A stretch of DNA of 64,000 bases from contig BEIJ01000002.1 in NCBI GenBank assembly GCA_002923375.1, forward strand, positions 372,001 to 436,000, read 5' to 3'. Both the position numbers and the translations under genes were made by a program. Below, one piece after another: positions 60,827 to 64,000 of the stretch (positions are counted from its first letter, which is position 1; each line of letters opens with the position of its first letter). The notes beneath the pieces were generated by a model, which worked only from the letters and a program-made list of their open reading frames with translations, had not been told where the DNA came from and made no database searches. Origin of the DNA: a bacterium HR33. Lineage in GTDB: Bacteria > Gemmatimonadota > Gemmatimonadetes > Gemmatimonadales > GWC2-71-9.

Positions 60827-61252
60827 ATGGCAGGAATGGATGTAGGGACCGGCGGTTACAAACGTGACCCCAACGTGGTCCCCATGATCGACATTCTTCT
60901 GGTGCTCCTCATCATTTTCATGATGCAGGTGCCCCTGACGCGCAAAGTGATGGAGGTCCAGGTGCCGCCCGAGGAGCAAGTGGAACAGGCACAACTGGCC
61001 CAAAGCAACCAGATTGTGCTGGAGCTGAGGGACGACGGCACCTACGCCATCAACAACGAGGTGGTGCCCAAGTCGCGGCTGGACCAAAGGTTCCACGAGA
61101 TCTACGACAACCGGCCCGCCAAGCTGTTGTTCATCAAGCCCGGCAGGACCCGCAAGTACCAGGAGGTCATCGAGGCGATGGACATAGCTAGAGGCGCGGG
61201 CGTTCAGGTAATCGGGCTAGCACCGCCTCAACAAGAGGGCGGGCAGCAATAA
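60827..61252 (+). CDS. exbD: second ExbD/TolR-family protein
   Basis: A 141-residue protein, shorter than the first ExbD. N-V-V-P-M-I-D-I-L-L opens its single membrane helix (about 17-36), and a compact periplasmic domain ends Q-V-I-G-L-A-P-P. It has no cysteines. It follows the first exbD by 3 bases. Two exbD genes after one exbB are common where motor units are built as ExbD heterodimers. Confidence 0.9.
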   Translation: MAGMDVGTGGYKRDPNVVPMIDILLVLLIIFMMQVPLTRKVMEVQVPPEEQVEQAQLAQSNQIVLELRDDGTYAINNEVVPKSRLDQRFHEIYDNRPAKLLFIKPGRTRKYQEVIEAMDIARGAGVQVIGLAPPQQEGGQQ

Positions 61253-61257
61253 ACAGC

Positions 61258-61272
61258 CGGCACTTGGTGCCG
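61258..61272 (+). terminator. short hairpin after the second exbD
   Basis: CGGCAC-TTG-GTGCCG, a perfect 6-base stem with a 3-base loop, 5 bases after the stop. No T-run follows, so it is a weak terminator at best. Confidence 0.3.
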
Positions 61273-61319
61273 CGTGGCCGCCCTGTAAACCGATTTTGGA
61301 GAAGTGAGTCCTGGCGCGC

Positions 61320-61350
61320 GGGCGCGGGGGCCGGGAAGGCTTCCGCGCCC
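61320..61350 (+). terminator. strong GC hairpin upstream of the second TonB-like gene
   Basis: GGGCGCGG (61320-61327) pairs perfectly with CCGCGCCC (61343-61350); an inner GCC/GGC pair can extend it. It may end the exb operon transcript. It covers the expected -35 region of the next gene, so it could also be a repressor site. No T-run is present. Confidence 0.4.
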
Positions 61351-61356
61351 GAGGTG

Positions 61357-61362
61357 TATATT
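61357..61362 (+). promoter_or_regulatory. extended -10 box (TG-TATATT) of a leaderless gene
   Basis: TATATT preceded by TG ends 8 bases before the ATG at 61371, so transcription would begin at or next to the start codon. No Shine-Dalgarno is present. Confidence 0.5.
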
Positions 61363-61370
61363 CATGCCGG

Positions 61371-62075
61371 ATGACTCGTTCGTTCCGCCCTTCGGACGCG
61401 AGAAGGCGCCGAGAGCCCGGTTTCGGCGCCGCCTTGGGAGTCTCGGCTGCCGCCCACATTGCACTGGTGGCGGGCATGGTGCTCTGGAACGCGCCGAGCA
61501 GCGGCGGGGGCACGATCGGCCCGCTCGCCGGTAAAGCTCTCTCGCAGGCTGGTACCGAGGTGCGATTCCTGACCCTCAAACCCCCGGCTGCCCCGATGGA
61601 ATCGCCTGACCGGGAGAGGTTAACGCCGCCCATCGAGGTAAGCATTTCCCCCATCGAAGCCGTCGCCCCCGCTAGAGAACGGAGACTGCCGGGTACGGAA
61701 GAAGGCGTGCCGGGAACCCTGGCGGCCCCGGCCGTCGGATCGGCGGGCCGAGTGGGGCTGGCGGGGATCGGAGGAATGGGAACCGGGGGGACCGGGGAGT
61801 CGGGAAACGGGCCCAACCTGCTGGCTCCGAGACCGCGCTATACCGTCCTGCCGCCCTTGGACCGGCCGGCCTCGGTTCGGGGAAAATCATTCCGGGTGCG
61901 GTTCTGGGTGGACCAGTTCGGCCGGGTTACTCGGGTGGAGGTCTCGCCGGAAATACCCGACACCGAATATAGAAAGAAATTCCTGGCCCTTATGTACCAG
62001 TATAGCTTCGAACCTGCGCGCCGGCCCGACGGGACTCCGGTCGCGGGAGAAGCCGTTCTGACGATCACCCTATAA
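61371..62075 (+). CDS. second TonB-like protein
   Basis: A 234-residue protein. A basic N-terminus precedes one membrane helix (about 22-40) and a long Pro/Gly-rich linker with a run of G-G-M-G-T-G-G-T-G. The C-terminal TonB-like domain (about 165-234) has F-R-V-R-F-W-V-D-Q-F-G-R-V-T-R-V and ends V-L-T-I-T-L. It sits just after the tonB-exbBDD operon but appears to have its own leaderless promoter. It may serve other receptors with the same motor. Confidence 0.78.
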   Translation: MTRSFRPSDARRRREPGFGAALGVSAAAHIALVAGMVLWNAPSSGGGTIGPLAGKALSQAGTEVRFLTLKPPAAPMESPDRERLTPPIEVSISPIEAVAPARERRLPGTEEGVPGTLAAPAVGSAGRVGLAGIGGMGTGGTGESGNGPNLLAPRPRYTVLPPLDRPASVRGKSFRVRFWVDQFGRVTRVEVSPEIPDTEYRKKFLALMYQYSFEPARRPDGTPVAGEAVLTITL

Positions 62076-62079
62076 CTCC

Positions 62080-62114
62080 AAAGAACCCGTTTCTGACAAA
62101 GAACCCATTCTGAC
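62080..62114 (+). repeat. two tandem ~18-base repeats ahead of the permease gene
   Basis: AAAGAACCCGTTTCTGAC (62080-62097) is followed at once by AAAGAACCCATTCTGAC (62098-62114), then AAAAAAC. The repeats fill the 60-base gap between the TonB-like gene and the permease ATG. They could be a regulator site or a recent slippage product. Confidence 0.7.
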
Positions 62115-62135
62115 AAAAAACTCGGGCAGGCGCTT

Positions 62136-63674
62136 ATGAACCAGTTGCTCGCCAGAAAACCGGTGTCCCAGATACTGCAGGAAACCGCCACCACGGAGGT
62201 GGGGCTCAAGCGCGTACTGGGTAAATGGCAACTTACCGCCCTGGGTGTCGGGGCGATCATCGGCGCCGGCATCTTCGCCACCACCGGCACAGCTATAGTA
62301 GGAGATTCCGTGCGCCTCGGTGCCGGCCCGGCGATCGTCCTCTCCTTCGTGATCACGGCCATAGCCTGCGGGTTCGCGGCAGTCTGCTACGCGGAGTTCG
62401 CCGCCATGGTTCCCATTTCGGGATCGGCCTACACCTACGCCTACGCCTCTTTGGGCGAACTGGTGGCCTGGATCATAGGTTGGGACCTGATCATAGAGTA
62501 CGCCGTGGGAAACATTGCAGTTGCGATCTCCTGGGCGGGGCACTTCCGAGAGCTGATAAGTCATTTCGGGATCCAGATACCGGCCTGGCTCAGTATCGAC
62601 TACCGCACCGCGCACCAGGCCGCCGCTGCAGCCGCCCAAGGAGCGACCGATCCGGGGACGCTCTACCTGGCCAGCGCGGTAAGCGAGGCGCCGAAGCTTT
62701 TCGGATTACCGGTAATCGTAAACGTTCCCGCCGTGCTGATAGTGGTACTCCTCACCGCGCTTCTGGTCTACGGGATTAGAGAATCGGCGGTCTCGAATTC
62801 CATCATGGTCGTTCTGAAAATAGCCGTACTGTTTTTCTTCATAGGTGTGGGAGCGTTTCTCATAAGGCCCGAGAACTACACCGCCTACGGCGGGTTCGCG
62901 CCCAACGGCTTCAAAGGGATAACCGCCGCCGCAGCTATCATCTTCTTCAGCTACATCGGATTCGACGCGGTATCCACCGCGGCCGAAGAGGCGAAAGATC
63001 CCAAGAGGGATATGCCCTTCGGCATCGTAATGAGCCTGGTAATCTGTACCGTGATCTTCATACTGGTGGCCGTGGTGATGACCGGAATGGCTCCCTGGCC
63101 CCAGCTGGGAACCGCCGAGCCGATGATAACCGCCCTGGCTTTGGCCCGGGGGAACGATCGGATGATAGAGATCGCCCGCTTCGTGGTGGCGCTGGGAGCG
63201 GTGATCGCAATGACCACGGTGCTTTTGGTGTTTCAGTTGGGCCAGCCCAGGATATTCTTCTCCATGGCAAGAGACGGCCTGCTGCCGCAGTGGGCCGCAA
63301 AGGTGCATCCGCGCTTCCGCACGCCCTACGTGACCACCATAATCACCGGAGCATTCGTGGCGTTCTTCGCCGCCTTCGCCAACATAGACGAGGTGGTGGA
63401 GCTCACCAACATCGGCACTCTGTTCGCCTTCGTCCTGGTGGCGGTCGGCGTGCTGGTGCTGCGGTATACGGAACCCGATCGGGAGCGGCCCTTCAAAGTA
63501 CCTCTGGTGCCGATCGTGCCGCTGGGCGCGGTGGCGGCCTGCCTGTTCCTCATGCTCCAACTTCCCGGGATCACTTGGATCCGATTCGGCCTGTGGCTCG
63601 CGGCAGGATTGATCATCTACTTCTCGTACGGCTACAGGAAGAGCAGGCTCAAAGCCGCAAATGGTAGCGCCTAG
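62136..63674 (+). CDS. APC-superfamily amino acid permease (CAT/YfnA-like)
   Basis: A 512-residue membrane transporter with about 12 helices. Helix 1 carries the unwound motif G-V-G-A-I-I-G-A-G-I-F-A-T-T-G. F-I-G-F-D-A-V-S-T-A-A-E-E near residue 275 and G-Q-P-R-I-F-F-S-M-A-R-D-G-L-L-P in the later half are family marks of cationic amino acid transporters. Substrate probably a cationic or small neutral amino acid. The ATG follows a weak AGGCG site. The stop overlaps the convergent kinase gene by a few bases. Confidence 0.9.
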   Translation: MNQLLARKPVSQILQETATTEVGLKRVLGKWQLTALGVGAIIGAGIFATTGTAIVGDSVRLGAGPAIVLSFVITAIACGFAAVCYAEFAAMVPISGSAYTYAYASLGELVAWIIGWDLIIEYAVGNIAVAISWAGHFRELISHFGIQIPAWLSIDYRTAHQAAAAAAQGATDPGTLYLASAVSEAPKLFGLPVIVNVPAVLIVVLLTALLVYGIRESAVSNSIMVVLKIAVLFFFIGVGAFLIRPENYTAYGGFAPNGFKGITAAAAIIFFSYIGFDAVSTAAEEAKDPKRDMPFGIVMSLVICTVIFILVAVVMTGMAPWPQLGTAEPMITALALARGNDRMIEIARFVVALGAVIAMTTVLLVFQLGQPRIFFSMARDGLLPQWAAKVHPRFRTPYVTTIITGAFVAFFAAFANIDEVVELTNIGTLFAFVLVAVGVLVLRYTEPDRERPFKVPLVPIVPLGAVAACLFLMLQLPGITWIRFGLWLAAGLIIYFSYGYRKSRLKAANGSA

Positions 63675-64000
63675 GGACGAAGGCCAAGTGCCAAGGCCAG
63701 AGCTCCGCTGGCCGGGTCCACCCCTCGGTCCACCAAGTTGACCGGAGGCTCGGCGGCCTTGAGCCGTGCTACCAAAGCGTCTCTTACGGCCGAGCCCTTG
63801 ACCAGCAGCCCCCCGCTCAGAGCCACCGGTATGGCGAAGTCGGAAAGTCGCTCCCGCAGAGCCTCCACGTGGTGAGCCAGCTCCGCTGCCGCAGCCTGTA
63901 CCAGGAGCGATGCTACGGGGTCCTCGGCCGCCGCTCGGCACACTACCGGCGCCAAGGCCGCTACTCGCTGCGGCCTGGCTAGCCTGGCCCAGGCAATGAG
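63671..64000 (-). CDS. BadF/BcrA-type ATPase, N-acetylglucosamine kinase-like, C-terminal fragment
   Basis: The last 109 codons of a gene that begins beyond the window edge. The part seen has A-x-L-A-P-V-V, A-A-A-E-D-P-V-A, V-A-L-S-G-G-L-L and the C-terminal G-A-L-A-L-A-L. This is the tail of sugar kinases in the BadF/BadG/BcrA/BcrD ATPase group, often GlcNAc kinases acting in cell-wall recycling. The phosphate-binding motifs are outside the window, so the exact substrate is open. Confidence 0.75.
   Translation of the reverse strand, partial: LIAWARLARPQRVAALAPVVCRAAAEDPVASLLVQAAAAELAHHVEALRERLSDFAIPVALSGGLLVKGSAVRDALVARLKAAEPPVNLVDRGVDPASGALALALGLRP

Overview
The window reads as chromosomal DNA of a high-GC, Gram-negative, respiring bacterium. 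An outer membrane is implied by a TolC channel, an RND pump, two TonB-like proteins with ExbB/ExbD, and many lipoproteins. The combination of a complete alternative complex III operon, four Ser/Thr kinase genes, a BTAD regulator, a bacterial sphingolipid operon and secreted metalloproteases fits Gemmatimonadota best. That assignment is an inference from gene content, not a proof. I see no insertion sequences, phage genes or CRISPR arrays.

Layout. 0-2.3 kb: tail of an ABC exporter (ATPase plus permease), a small helical protein and an alpha/beta hydrolase. 2.4-3.3 kb: zinc-ribbon Ser/Thr kinase, divergent from the hydrolase across a promoter with a palindromic -10. 3.5-10.2 kb: TetR-TolC-MFP-RND efflux operon ending in a strong hairpin. 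10.2-12.9 kb (minus): a tandem pseudokinase-kinase followed directly by a nitrilase-superfamily enzyme. 12.9-16.9 kb: quinone oxidoreductase, a two-FHA/transmembrane/coiled-coil/HtrA-like protease, and a TrmJ-like rRNA/tRNA methylase. 17.0-24.3 kb: actABCDEF, the alternative complex III (quinol:electron acceptor oxidoreductase), with a CRP-like palindrome upstream. 24.4-25.5 kb: XdhC-like protein. 25.5-33.3 kb (minus): a signalling cluster of DUF2905 membrane protein, Cys-rich protein, kinase-TPR protein, VIT/VWA protein, ECF sigma factor and anti-sigma factor. 33.4-37.1 kb: cupredoxin lipoprotein, short BTAD-ATPase regulator and a secreted His-rich PHM-like protein.

37.1-41.3 kb (minus): a translationally coupled operon for serine palmitoyltransferase, a bCerS-type N-acyltransferase, a CerR-type reductase and an AUR1-like PAP2 enzyme. 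Together these form a plausible complete bacterial ceramide route plus a candidate headgroup step. 41.3-42.1 kb: a classical PAP2 phosphatase. 42.2-48.2 kb: two tandem copies of a two-gene module, each an M6-type metalloprotease with a dockerin-like C-terminus coupled to a small lipoprotein of one family. 48.2-54.8 kb: lipoprotein, tRNA-Ala(TGC), S9 peptidase, leishmanolysin-like lipoprotein with a coupled small lipoprotein, and superoxide dismutase. 54.9-58.6 kb: histidine kinase, OmpR-type regulator, second histidine kinase. 58.8-62.1 kb: TonB, ExbB, ExbD, ExbD and a second TonB-like protein, preceded by a 7-4-7 direct repeat of the kind OmpR-family regulators bind. 62.1-64 kb: amino-acid permease and the tail of a BadF/BcrA-type kinase.

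The strongest candidates for a new system are the sphingolipid operon with its own AUR1-like enzyme, the duplicated protease/lipoprotein module, and the pseudokinase-kinase paired with a nitrilase homologue that lacks the usual catalytic lysine. Several genes also appear to start with no leader or a very short one, directly behind a -10 box.
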